64,000 nt of DNA, taken from positions 62,001 to 126,000 of the forward strand of contig CAYMCO010000010.1 in assembly GCA_964388955.1 (NCBI GenBank), given 5' to 3'. Below the pieces are notes generated by a model, which did not search any database, was not told the DNA's origin, and saw nothing but the letters and a program-made list of their open reading frames with translations. This DNA is from CAYMCO01 sp964388955. Lineage in GTDB: Bacteria > Chloroflexota > Anaerolineae > Anaerolineales > E44-bin32. The position numbers and the translations under genes were made by a program. Below, piece by piece: positions 1 to 8,078 of the stretch (positions are counted from its first letter, which is position 1; each line of letters opens with the position of its first letter).

Positions 1-269
1 AGCCACTTCATGGTATCCACACTATAGTGGGGCCCCGGGCGGTCGACGTCCGCCCTGGAAACTGAAAAACCCCGGTACCCGCGGATCGCCGACCGGACCA
101 AGTCCAAGCGATCCTCGATCGGGCTGATTTGTCGATCCAACTTGTGGGGGGGGACCCCGGTGGGCACCCAGAGCACCCTCTGCAGACCCAGGAAGATCCT
201 GGCCTCTTCCGCCAGTATGATATGCCCCACGTGTGGAGGGTCGAAAGTGCCCCCAAAGACGCCGATCAT
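1..269 (-). CDS. nadD: Nicotinate-nucleotide adenylyltransferase, N-terminal part
   Basis: Transfers AMP from ATP to nicotinate mononucleotide in NAD synthesis. The visible 89 residues begin MIGVFGGTFDPPHVGHI, the nucleotidyltransferase signature with its HxGH-type motif, and end near GPHYSVDTM, the second conserved block of NadD. The gene runs off the left edge, so the C-terminal half is missing here. The ATG at 269 overlaps the obg stop by 4 nt (ATGA). An in-frame ATG at 278 has a better-placed purine-rich region and is a reasonable alternative start. The obg-nadD order is widespread in bacteria, which supports the call. Frame and motifs are certain; the start is not. Confidence 0.9.
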   Translation of the reverse strand, partial: MIGVFGGTFDPPHVGHIILAEEARIFLGLQRVLWVPTGVPPHKLDRQISPIEDRLDLVRSAIRGYRGFSVSRADVDRPGPHYSVDTMKW

Positions 270-1534
270 TCCTGCCATTCGAGTTCCGCCTCCCCGATTC
301 GAACCGTGTCCCCTTCCTTGGCGCCAGCCTCCCTCAAGGCCCGCTCCACGCCCCAGCGAGCCATCAGATGCTGAAATCGGCGCACCGCCTCATCATACTG
401 CCAGTATGTGCGCGCCGCCGCTCGCTCCACAGCTTCGCCCTTCACCCGCCAGATGCCCTCCGACTCGCGAGCGATCGTGAACTGTCGCGGATCGGCCTCA
501 GGCCGGTAGACAGGTAATTCTTCGGACTCCGCCGGCATCTCCACCGGCCCCTCACGCTGGGCGCGCAGGGCAGCGTAAAGCACCTCCCGTAGATTCTGCC
601 TTGCCAGAGCCGATATCGGAATGACTGACCGGCCGAACTCGGCAAACTTGGCCTGGATCTCATCGAGCCGGGCCTGGACGTGCGGAAGGTCGATCTTGTT
701 CAATGCGATCACCTGCGGTTTGCGCGCCAGCCCCTCGTCGAAGGCGGCCAGTTCGGCGTTCACCTGCGAAAAATCGGCCACGGGGTCCTGAGAGGAACCG
801 TCGAGGAGGTGGATCAGAACGCGTGTTCGCTGGATATGCCTCAGAAAACCGACCCCCAAGCCCGCCCCCTTGTGGGCGCCCTCGATCAGGCCAGGGATAT
901 CCGCCAACACCAGTGATGTCCCCTCCTCCAAATCGACTACACCCAGATTCGGATGCAAAGTTGTGAACGGATAGTCCCCGATTTTGGGTTTGGCATTGCT
1001 GACTGCCGCCAGGAAGGTCGATTTCCCGGCGTTGGGCAGACCGATGATCCCCACGTCGGCCAGCAAACGCAGTTCCAGCAGCAGCCAGCGCGCCTCTCCC
1101 TGTTCCCCCTTCTCGGCCATGCGCGGCGCTCGATTCTTGGAGGTGGCGAAACGGGCGTTGCCCCTGCCCGGGCTTCCGCCCTCGCACACGACCAGCCGCT
1201 CATCCGCTTCCACCAGGTCGCCAAGCATCTCGCCCGTGGCCTCTTCCCGCACCACTGTCCCCGGCGGGATCCGAATGACCAGATCCTCGCCTGACCGGCC
1301 GGTCCGCTTGGCCGGTCCGCCGTTCGCCCCGTCTTCGGCCGTATAATGGGTGCGGTGCCGGAGCGGAGACAGCGTATTCATGGTCGGCGAGACCTGCAGA
1401 ACGACCTCCCCGCCGCGGCCGCCATCCCCCCCGTCAGGGCCGCCGCGCGGGACATACTTCTCACGGCGGAAATGTACGATTCCGTCCCCGCCTTTCCCCG
1501 CCCGGACAAAAATGCGAGCTTCATCCAGGAACAT
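266..1534 (-). CDS. obg: GTPase Obg/CgtA
   Basis: Large GTPase of ribosome assembly and stress signalling, 422 aa. The start chosen gives MFLDEARIFVRAGKGGDG, the usual beginning of the glycine-rich Obg fold (residues 1-160), followed by the G domain with Walker A GLPNAGKST, switch II DIPGLIEGA and NKxD (NKID), and a C-terminal OCT domain ending in a short acidic tail (EAELEWQE). The frame stays open 21 codons further upstream, but that extension has no Obg similarity. It overlaps nadD by 4 nt and is transcribed away from rex. The shared 135-bp region must hold its promoter; I see no clear one for this strand. Confidence 0.97.
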   Translation of the reverse strand: MFLDEARIFVRAGKGGDGIVHFRREKYVPRGGPDGGDGGRGGEVVLQVSPTMNTLSPLRHRTHYTAEDGANGGPAKRTGRSGEDLVIRIPPGTVVREEATGEMLGDLVEADERLVVCEGGSPGRGNARFATSKNRAPRMAEKGEQGEARWLLLELRLLADVGIIGLPNAGKSTFLAAVSNAKPKIGDYPFTTLHPNLGVVDLEEGTSLVLADIPGLIEGAHKGAGLGVGFLRHIQRTRVLIHLLDGSSQDPVADFSQVNAELAAFDEGLARKPQVIALNKIDLPHVQARLDEIQAKFAEFGRSVIPISALARQNLREVLYAALRAQREGPVEMPAESEELPVYRPEADPRQFTIARESEGIWRVKGEAVERAAARTYWQYDEAVRRFQHLMARWGVERALREAGAKEGDTVRIGEAELEWQE

Positions 1535-1597
1535 CGGCCGCTTTCGATGGCAGGAAGCCTGCCCCGGCATAGGTGTACAATTCGGCCAATATTTCAT

Positions 1598-1636
1598 GTG
1601 TTACACTTGGCACTATTGGCCCATCCATGATAGAGT
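1598..1636 (+). promoter_or_regulatory. Candidate rex promoter with possible autoregulatory site
   Basis: TTGGCA (1607-1612), 18-nt spacer, TAGAGT (1631-1636) precede rex by about 33 nt. Just upstream and abutting the -35 is GTGTTACAC (1598-1606), an interrupted palindrome of the size of a Rex half-operator region. Rex often represses its own gene, so this is a plausible operator, but it does not closely match the usual TTGTGAnnnnnnTCACAA form. Confidence 0.35.
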
Positions 1637-1669
1637 TTGACCGCCGTACATAGTACATTGGAGTCCCTT

Positions 1670-2290
1670 ATGAACAGTTTCCCAGTTCCAGACATTATAG
1701 TTGGCCGATTGCCCGTCTATCTGCGTGCGCTGACCGAAATGGCGATCGAAGGCAAGGAAATCACATCCTCGCAGGAGTTGGGGCGACGCCTGGGGGTATC
1801 ATCGGCGCAAATCCGCAAAGATCTTTCCCAGTTCGGCGAGTTCGGAAAGCAAGGAACTGGATACCACGTCTCCTATCTGACAGAACAGCTGCGTCGCATC
1901 CTCAACCTCGAGAAGGTCTGGGACATGGCGGTCATCGGCGCTGGCTCCCTCGGGACCGCGCTTGCCAACTACGGCGGTTTTCTCAACCGGGGCTTCAATG
2001 TGACGGTCATCTTCGACAATGATCCCAAGAAGGTGGGCACCCAGGTCGGGAGTCTTATCGTGAAGGACATCGCGGAGTTGGAGCATCAGCTTGCGTCGGA
2101 GGGCATCCGGGTGGCGATCATCGCTGTGCCGGCCTCGGCCGCGCAGCCGCTCACGGACAGACTGGTCAAAGCCGGCGTGGAAGCCATTCTGAGCTTCGCG
2201 CCCACCTTCCTTTCCGCCCCTGAGGATGTGCAGCTCCGACATAGTGACCCGGCGCTCTATCTGCAGCACATGACGTATTATCTCGGATAG
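1670..2290 (+). CDS. rex: Redox-sensing transcriptional repressor Rex
   Basis: NADH/NAD+-sensing repressor of fermentative and respiratory genes. The product is 206 aa from the ATG at 1670, which has GGAG seven nt upstream; an ATG at 1637 in frame lacks such a site. An N-terminal winged helix (IVGRLPVYLRAL, then SAQIRKDLSQFGEFG, the DNA-recognition segment) is followed by a Rossmann domain with the nucleotide loop GAGSLGTALANY and a C-terminal domain-swapping helix ending LQHMTYYLG. It converges on the mreB-like gene over a hairpin. Possible targets in this window, such as the ETF operon and the ATP synthase operon, have no clear Rex box. Confidence 0.96.
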   Translation: MNSFPVPDIIVGRLPVYLRALTEMAIEGKEITSSQELGRRLGVSSAQIRKDLSQFGEFGKQGTGYHVSYLTEQLRRILNLEKVWDMAVIGAGSLGTALANYGGFLNRGFNVTVIFDNDPKKVGTQVGSLIVKDIAELEHQLASEGIRVAIIAVPASAAQPLTDRLVKAGVEAILSFAPTFLSAPEDVQLRHSDPALYLQHMTYYLG

Positions 2291-2316
2291 ACCGCTGGAT
2301 CCCCGAAATAACCATG

Positions 2317-2340
2317 GTGGCACGCGAACCCGCGTGCCAC
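2317..2340. terminator. Bidirectional hairpin terminator between rex and the mreB-like gene
   Basis: A perfect 10-bp GC-rich stem, GTGGCACGCG / CGCGTGCCAC, with an AACC loop lies in the 83-bp gap between the two convergent stops. Only moderate T-richness follows on either side, so termination efficiency is uncertain, but the position is what one expects for a shared terminator. Confidence 0.75.
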
Positions 2341-2373
2341 TCCGTTCACTTGTTCGCCTGAAGGCTCCGACGG

Positions 2374-3381
2374 CTATACCGCTGGGAGTGATCGTCGCAG
2401 CCGATCGATAATTGCCAGGCCCTTGGCCGCTCCCTTGGCCGCACATACGACGGGCTCCTCCGCCATATACGCCGGGACGCCTGTCTCGCGGGTCAGCCAT
2501 TTGTCCATGCCGCGCAGCAATGCACCTCCCCCGCAGATCACCATCCCACGATCGATGATATCCGAAGCCAACTCAGGAGGCGTGGATTCGAGCACCGTGC
2601 GCACCGCGGCCACCTGGAGTTGGAGGGTCTCTTGCAGCGCTTCGACGATCTCATCCGTGGTCAGCGTTATGGGTCTGGGAAGCGCTGTGACCTGGTCCTG
2701 CCCTTGTATCTCCATGCTCGCATCCTCTTCCTGCGAGATGGCCGCTCCGATTCGGATCTTGGCGACTTCCGCCGTACGTGGGCCGATGATCAAGCCGTAT
2801 TTCTTACGCACATAGGCCACAATTGCTTCGTCCAGCTTGGCGCCGCCGATGCGCACCGTCTCAGCGCTCACGATACCGCTCATGGCGATCACCGCGGCCT
2901 GCACGGCCCCGCCCCCGAGAACGACCACCATGTTCCCGGAGGGCGTCGCCACCGGCAGACCCACGCCGATGGCAGCCGCCAGAGGTTCCTGGATCAGAAA
3001 GGCGTTCCGGCTGCCGGCCTGCAGGGCCGCCTCGTGCACCGCGCGTCGCTCGACGCTGGTGACCCCATAGGGGACGGTGATCATCACCCTGGGCTTGAAC
3101 AGCCGGGCGGGGCCACAAACCTTCTCGACAAAGTGCCCCAGCATGCGGTGCGCGACCTCGAAATCCCCGATCACCCCATCGCGGAGCGGGCGCATGACTT
3201 CTATCATCTCCGGGACCCGCCCCTCCATCTCGCGCGCCGCCTGACCTACCTCCACAATCTTCAGCTCCCCGATATCGATTGCCACCACCGTGGGCTCATT
3301 CAGGACCACCTGATCCCCCTCGCAGATGATGGTGTTCATTGTCCCAAGATCGATACCGAGCTCTTTGCCGAATAGTGCCAT
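2374..3381 (-). CDS. MreB/Mbl-like actin homologue with altered phosphate-2 motif
   Basis: Bacterial actin of the MreB family, 335 aa, normally the cytoplasmic scaffold for lateral wall synthesis. It starts MALFGKELGIDLGTMNT, so the phosphate-1 Asp is present. YGVTSVERRAV and QEPLAAAIGVGLPV, including the presumed catalytic Glu132, are also conserved. The phosphate-2 motif usually reads VDIGGGT, but here residues 153-159 are VVLGGGA, with the Asp replaced by Val154 and the Thr by Ala. The later VGGDK motif reads IGGAK. It may therefore bind or hydrolyse nucleotide poorly. The start lies 4 nt after the atpC stop, making it the last gene of the F1 operon. A canonical mreB may exist elsewhere. 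Confidence 0.88.
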   Translation of the reverse strand: MALFGKELGIDLGTMNTIICEGDQVVLNEPTVVAIDIGELKIVEVGQAAREMEGRVPEMIEVMRPLRDGVIGDFEVAHRMLGHFVEKVCGPARLFKPRVMITVPYGVTSVERRAVHEAALQAGSRNAFLIQEPLAAAIGVGLPVATPSGNMVVVLGGGAVQAAVIAMSGIVSAETVRIGGAKLDEAIVAYVRKKYGLIIGPRTAEVAKIRIGAAISQEEDASMEIQGQDQVTALPRPITLTTDEIVEALQETLQLQVAAVRTVLESTPPELASDIIDRGMVICGGGALLRGMDKWLTRETGVPAYMAEEPVVCAAKGAAKGLAIIDRLRRSLPAV

Positions 3382-3385
3382 TGGC

Positions 3386-3838
3386 CTACGTTTCCTCGCC
3401 CCGCAGGGGCAATTCCGGCCGCCTTTGAACCCGTCTTCGGAAGCGATGTACGGCCTCGAGGCGCAGGTTCGAGCGCCGCAGGGCTGCCTCCATGGCCAAG
3501 TATTCATCTGTGCCGCGAGGCACTTCGCTCAGGCGACGCTCCGCGCGCTTGCGCGCCGCCTCCGCCCGCGCGACGTCGATCTCCGCCACATTCTCGCCCA
3601 CATCGGCCAGCACCGTCACGACCTCCGGGCGCACCTCCATCACGCCGCCCGCGATGGCAAATGCCTGCTCTTCTCGGCCATGGCGGACCTGGAGTACCCC
3701 ATAATCCAGAGTCGTCAGCAGCGGAGCGTGCCTCGGATAGACGCCGAGCTGGCCTTGCACGCCGGGCGCAACCACCGCGTCGACCTCCCCCTCAAAGAGC
3801 AGCTTGTCCTGAGTCACGATCTCGCATCGGATGGTCAT
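3386..3838 (-). CDS. atpC: F1F0 ATP synthase epsilon subunit
   Basis: Central-stalk regulatory subunit, 150 aa. The N-terminal beta-sandwich (IVTQDKLLFEGEVDAVVAPGVQGQLGVYPRHAPLL) is followed by the C-terminal helical hairpin (ARAEAARKRAERRL...), with the usual GxLGVxPxHAPLL core. It sits 27 nt after atpD and 4 nt before the mreB-like gene. The C-terminus is slightly long and Arg-rich (RFRRRVQRRPELP) compared with the typical 130-140 aa. Confidence 0.95.
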   Translation of the reverse strand: MTIRCEIVTQDKLLFEGEVDAVVAPGVQGQLGVYPRHAPLLTTLDYGVLQVRHGREEQAFAIAGGVMEVRPEVVTVLADVGENVAEIDVARAEAARKRAERRLSEVPRGTDEYLAMEAALRRSNLRLEAVHRFRRRVQRRPELPLRGEET

Positions 3839-3865
3839 GACGTAAGAATCCCCATCTCGGCCACT

Positions 3866-5266
3866 CTACCCCGCTTCCATCTGCTCCGCTCGGGCAAGCA
3901 CATCTTCGATCGGTCCGGCCATCATGAACGCCTGCTCCGGAACCTGGTCGTGCTTTCCTTCCAGGATCTCCTTGAAGCCGCGTATGGTCTCTGAGAGCGG
4001 AACGTATCGGCCCTCTCGTCCCGTGAATTGCTCGGCCACATACATGGGCTGCGAGAAGAATCGCTCGATCTTCCTGGCCCTGGAGACGATCACCTTATCC
4101 TCCTCGCTCAATTCCTCGATGCCCAGAATGGCGATGATGTCCTGCAGATCTTTATAGCGCTGCAGGACGCGTTGCACCTCTCGGGCGGTCGAATAGTGCT
4201 CGTCGCCGACGATTTGCGGATCGAGGATCCGTGAGGTCGAGACCAACGGATCGACCGCCGGATATATTCCCTTCTCGGAGATTGAGCGCTCCAAAGCGAT
4301 AGTGGCGTCCAGGTGGGTGAAGGTCACCACGGGCGCCGGGTCGGAATAATCGTCCGCGGGCACATACACGGCCTGCATAGAGGTGATGGACCCGGTCCGC
4401 GTGGAGGTGATGCGCTCCTGCAATTCTCCCATCTCGGTCGCCAGGGTGGGCTGGTATCCCACAGCCGAGGGCATGCGCCCCAGCAGGGCCGAGACCTCCG
4501 ATCCAGACATGCTGAAGCGGAAGATGTTGTCGATGAAGAGCAGGACATCCCGACCTTGATCTCGGAAGAACTCCGCCATGGTCAGGGCGGTCAGGCCCAC
4601 CCGCAGGCGGACCCCCGGAGGCTCATTCATCTGCCCATAGATGAGCACCGTGTCCTTCAACACGCCGGATTCGATCATCTCCCGGTACATCTGGGTGCCT
4701 TCTCGAGTGCGTTCGCCAATGCCGGCGAAAACGGAATTTCCCTGGTGCACCGTGGCGATGGATCGGATCAACTCCTGGATAATCACCGTCTTTCCCACAC
4801 CCGCGCCGCCAAAGATGCCCGTCTTGCCGCCTTTGGTGAAAGGCGCGATCAGGTCGATGACCTTCAGCCCGGTCTCAAACACCTCGACGCGCGTCGATTG
4901 CTGATCGAAAGGCGGCGCCGGGCGATGGATCGCCTGCCGCTCAGCGACGTTCACCGGACCGAGCTTGTCGATCGGAGCTCCCAGCACATTGAACACCCGC
5001 CCGAGCGTCCCCTGCCCCACCGGAACGCGAATGGGGGCGCCCGTAGCCATGGCGGGCATGCCGCGCTTCAGACCATCCGTGGTATCCATCGCCACCGTGC
5101 GGACGGCGTCATCGCCCAGATGCTTCTGCACCTCCAGCACCAACGGGTCACCGTCCTCTTGCGGGACCCTAATGGCATCGTAGATTTCCGGCAGTTCGCC
5201 AGACTGAAACTCACAATCCACCACCCCGCCCCGGATTTCAGTGACCTGGCCTTTCGCTCCGCCCAT
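3866..5266 (-). CDS. atpD: F1F0 ATP synthase beta subunit
   Basis: Catalytic F1 subunit, 466 aa. Walker A GGAGVGKTVIIQELI, the GERTREG segment, Walker B DVLLFIDNIFRF and the downstream TSTRTGSITSMQAVYVPADD are all present, so catalytic residues look intact. The ATG at 5266 is preceded by GGAGG at 5-nt spacing and is preferred to the ATG four codons upstream (5278). It lies 24 nt after atpG. The family usually measures 460-480 aa, so it is full length. Confidence 0.97.
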   Translation of the reverse strand: MGGAKGQVTEIRGGVVDCEFQSGELPEIYDAIRVPQEDGDPLVLEVQKHLGDDAVRTVAMDTTDGLKRGMPAMATGAPIRVPVGQGTLGRVFNVLGAPIDKLGPVNVAERQAIHRPAPPFDQQSTRVEVFETGLKVIDLIAPFTKGGKTGIFGGAGVGKTVIIQELIRSIATVHQGNSVFAGIGERTREGTQMYREMIESGVLKDTVLIYGQMNEPPGVRLRVGLTALTMAEFFRDQGRDVLLFIDNIFRFSMSGSEVSALLGRMPSAVGYQPTLATEMGELQERITSTRTGSITSMQAVYVPADDYSDPAPVVTFTHLDATIALERSISEKGIYPAVDPLVSTSRILDPQIVGDEHYSTAREVQRVLQRYKDLQDIIAILGIEELSEEDKVIVSRARKIERFFSQPMYVAEQFTGREGRYVPLSETIRGFKEILEGKHDQVPEQAFMMAGPIEDVLARAEQMEAG

Positions 5267-5290
5267 GCGTGCCTCCATCGGTTATGCCGC

Positions 5291-6199
5291 CTACTCCCGT
5301 GATCGAGAGAGCGCTTCGGCCCCGCCCGCGATATCCAGCATGTCGTTCGTGATTGCCTGCTGGCGGGCCTTGTTGTATTCCAATTGAAGGATAGAAGATA
5401 GCTCGTTCGCATTCTCGGTCGCGTTTCGCATGGCGACCATGCGCGCCGCATGCTCGCTGGCAAGGGATTCCAAAATCGCCACGTACACTTGCAGTTCGGT
5501 CAAACGAGGCACCAGGCGATCGATCAACTCCTCCATTCCGGGCTCGTAGATATATTCCGCACGGGGTTGATCCCCTCCCGAGACGCGGTATCCCTCTCCG
5601 CCGATGTCCAGCTCCTCGTCCTGCACGGCGAAGGGCAGCAGGCGCTTCTTGGCGGGAATCTGGCGCAGCAGATTCACATAGTCGGTGTAAATCAAATCCA
5701 CCTCGTCCGCGCGGACCTCGAGGAACTCATCTACAGCCATGCTGCCAATTGCGGAGACGTCGGCATAGGTCGGCTGAGCGGGAAGGTCGGTGAACTCCGC
5801 CATGATATCCGCCTTGCGGCGGGCCATCATCTCCGCCCCCACACGGCCGACGATGATGTAGCTAACCGGAACACTGTCTCCCGCGAACTGCTCCATGGCG
5901 AATCGCACCACGTTTGCGTTGTACGCACCAGCGAGGCCGCGATCCCCGGTGATCAGGACGACAACCCTCCGGCGAGTGGGATCCCGTTCAGTGAGAAGCG
6001 GATGGATGTAGTCCTTTGCAGGCTGCAGGGTCAAATGGCGCAGCACTTGCCAGGCTTTGTTGGCATAAGGCCGAGTCTGCCTCACCTGCTGTTCTGCCCG
6101 ACGAATGCGACTGGCGCTCACCGCCTCCAAGGCGCGCGTCACCTGGGAGATATTGTTCACGCTCCTTATTCGGCCCTTCATCTCCCGGGCTGTTGCCAT
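5291..6199 (-). CDS. atpG: F1F0 ATP synthase gamma subunit
   Basis: Rotating shaft of F1, 302 aa. It begins MATAREMKGRIRSVNNISQVTRALEAVSASRIRRA, the N-terminal coiled-coil helix. The middle contains VVLITGDRGLAGAYNANV. The C-terminal helix reads ASEHAARMVAMRNATENANEL, as in typical gamma subunits. A strong site GGGGGGAAGGAAC precedes the ATG at 6199. It lies 22 nt downstream of atpA. The frame is open further upstream but without gamma-like sequence. Confidence 0.96.
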   Translation of the reverse strand: MATAREMKGRIRSVNNISQVTRALEAVSASRIRRAEQQVRQTRPYANKAWQVLRHLTLQPAKDYIHPLLTERDPTRRRVVVLITGDRGLAGAYNANVVRFAMEQFAGDSVPVSYIIVGRVGAEMMARRKADIMAEFTDLPAQPTYADVSAIGSMAVDEFLEVRADEVDLIYTDYVNLLRQIPAKKRLLPFAVQDEELDIGGEGYRVSGGDQPRAEYIYEPGMEELIDRLVPRLTELQVYVAILESLASEHAARMVAMRNATENANELSSILQLEYNKARQQAITNDMLDIAGGAEALSRSRE

Positions 6200-6221
6200 C
6201 GTTCCTTCCCCCCTCTTCCGC

Positions 6222-7889
6222 CTAGACCTGCCAGCCCCGGTTGAAGGCCTCGATCGTCTCCCGCAGTTTCTCCTCCGTCTCAGGTGTGATCGCCTTCTCA
6301 CCCTCGATGTCCTTCAGGATCTCAGGGTTGGTGGTCTCGATGCTCCTGCGCAGCGCCGTCTCCCACTCGCTGACCGCATCCACGGGGATCTTGTCGGCAT
6401 AGCCGTTGGTGGCTGCGAAAAGCGCCACCACCTCCTCTCCGAGTGAGAGTGGCTGGTACTGTGGCTGTTTCAAGACCTCCTGCAGGCGTTGGCCGCGCCC
6501 CAATTGGGCTTGGGTGGCCTTGTCCAGATCCGATCCGAACTGCGCGAAGGCAGCCACCTCCCGGAAGGAAGCCATGTCCATTCGGAGCATCCCGGCCACC
6601 TGGCGCATGGCCTTGGTCTGGGCGTCTCCACCCACACGCGATACGGAGAGGCCAGCATTGATCGCGGGCCGGATCCCGGCGTTGAACAGATCGGTTTCCA
6701 AGTAGATCTGTCCATCGGTAATGGAGATCACATTGGTCGGGATGTAAGCGGAGACATCCCCCAGCAGCGTCTCGATGACGGGAAGCGCGGTGAGCGATCC
6801 TCCGCTGGCCTCGATCTTGGCAATGCGATAGGAATTGGCCTCCGGCAGCTCCGCCAGCGCCTCCTGCGCCTGATGCCTGGCAAGCGGTCCGGCAAACACC
6901 TTGCCTCCACGCCCATCTTCTGCCGTGGCCGGGCCCTCATGCCCGTCCGGCACGATGACATACTCGTCCGCCAACCGAACCGCCCGCTCCAGTAGGCGGC
7001 TGTGCAGGTAGAACACGTCTCCAGGATACGCCTCCCGTCCCGGCGGCCTGCGGAGCAGTAGCGAGACCTGACGATATGCCCAGGCGTGTTTTGAGAGGTC
7101 GTCATACACGACGAGCGCATCTTGACCGTTCTCGGCGAAGTATTCGCCCATGGCGCAGCCGCTGTAAGGGGCGAGATACTGCAGCGCCGCGGGGTCATCC
7201 GCCGCCGCCACAACCACAATCGTATGATCCATGGCGCCGTAGCGTTCCAAGGTGGCGACCGTCCGCGCGACTCCCGCCCGTTTCTGCCCGATGGCCACAT
7301 ATATGCACAGCAGGTCCTTACCGCGCTGGTTGATAATGGTGTCGATGGCGAGGGCCGTCTTTCCCGTCTGCCGATCGCCGATGATCAGCTCTCGCTGGCC
7401 GCGGCCGATCGGGATCATGGCGTCGATGGCCTTGATCCCGGTCTGAACCGGCGTGTCCACGTCTTTGCGCTCGACGACGCCGGGGGCGATGCGCTCCACG
7501 GGCCGATAGCCTTCGAATTGGATGCTCCCCTTGCCGTCTATGGGAGCGCCCAGGGAGTCCACCACCCTGCCGATCAGACCATGGCCGACGGGCACAGAGG
7601 CAATCCGTCCGGTCCGGTAGATCGCGGATCCCTCCTCAATATCAGAGTATTCTCCCATGACAATCACGCCGACGGAATCGCTCTCGAGGTTGAAGGCGAT
7701 GCCCATCACCCCCGTGGAGAAGCGCACCAGCTCTTGCGAACGAACGTTTGCCAGACCCGCCACACGTGCGATCCCATCTCCGGCCTCTATGACCGTTCCC
7801 ACTTCACGCACTTCGATTTCAGGCTCATAGGCCTCAATCTGCTTGCGGAGCTCGCCGGAAAGGTCTTTCACCAGATCTGTCATTGTCAT
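6222..7889 (-). CDS. atpA: F1F0 ATP synthase alpha subunit with an internal ~50-residue insertion
   Basis: Non-catalytic nucleotide-binding F1 subunit, 555 aa, longer than the usual 500-520. Conserved blocks are GDGIARVAGL, VGHGLIGRVVDSLGAPIDGKG, Walker A GDRQTGKTALAID, and QVSLLLRRPPGREAYPGDVFYLHSRLLERA. Between LADEY (about residue 310) and GGSLTALPVIE (about 363) there is an extra segment of roughly 50 residues containing GKVFAGPLARHQ. Typical alpha subunits have only a few residues there. Two ATGs (7889, 7883) follow GGAGTGGA. It is first in the atpAGDC-mreB operon. No atpH, F, E or B gene precedes it, so the delta and membrane subunits must be encoded elsewhere. Confidence 0.96.
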   Translation of the reverse strand: MTMTDLVKDLSGELRKQIEAYEPEIEVREVGTVIEAGDGIARVAGLANVRSQELVRFSTGVMGIAFNLESDSVGVIVMGEYSDIEEGSAIYRTGRIASVPVGHGLIGRVVDSLGAPIDGKGSIQFEGYRPVERIAPGVVERKDVDTPVQTGIKAIDAMIPIGRGQRELIIGDRQTGKTALAIDTIINQRGKDLLCIYVAIGQKRAGVARTVATLERYGAMDHTIVVVAAADDPAALQYLAPYSGCAMGEYFAENGQDALVVYDDLSKHAWAYRQVSLLLRRPPGREAYPGDVFYLHSRLLERAVRLADEYVIVPDGHEGPATAEDGRGGKVFAGPLARHQAQEALAELPEANSYRIAKIEASGGSLTALPVIETLLGDVSAYIPTNVISITDGQIYLETDLFNAGIRPAINAGLSVSRVGGDAQTKAMRQVAGMLRMDMASFREVAAFAQFGSDLDKATQAQLGRGQRLQEVLKQPQYQPLSLGEEVVALFAATNGYADKIPVDAVSEWETALRRSIETTNPEILKDIEGEKAITPETEEKLRETIEAFNRGWQV

Positions 7890-8031
7890 TCCACTCCGTT
7901 GGTTTTCAGTCCGCCGGCCGTGCAGGCATGCCCGGCGCAATCAACCGCCGGCGCTCAATGGCCGGCGTCTGTGCCCTCGTGAACCTGCCCAAGCCCCCCA
8001 CCCACTTGACCGTCACCTGGGGAACGCAAAA

Positions 8032-8060
8032 ATCATACCTGAGGGCCCAGGCTTTGTCCA
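8032..8060 (-). promoter_or_regulatory. Promoter of the atpAGDC-mreB operon
   Basis: Read on the minus strand, TGGACA (8055-8060), a 17-nt spacer and TATGAT (8032-8037) match the housekeeping sigma consensus at 5/6 in each hexamer. Transcription would begin near 8024, giving a leader of about 135 nt before atpA. It lies just after the proC stop, so the operon can be transcribed independently of proC. Confidence 0.75.
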
Positions 8061-8078
8061 GTTGGCGGGGGTGGCGGC

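Noticed and set aside
283..312. T-loop-like GATTCGAACCG near the end of obg
   Set aside because: Lies inside the obg coding region and no acceptor or anticodon stem can be built around it.
2620..3375. 251-aa open frame opposite the mreB-like gene
   Set aside because: Shadow frame caused by GC-rich codon use; no family features, and the opposite strand has clear MreB motifs.
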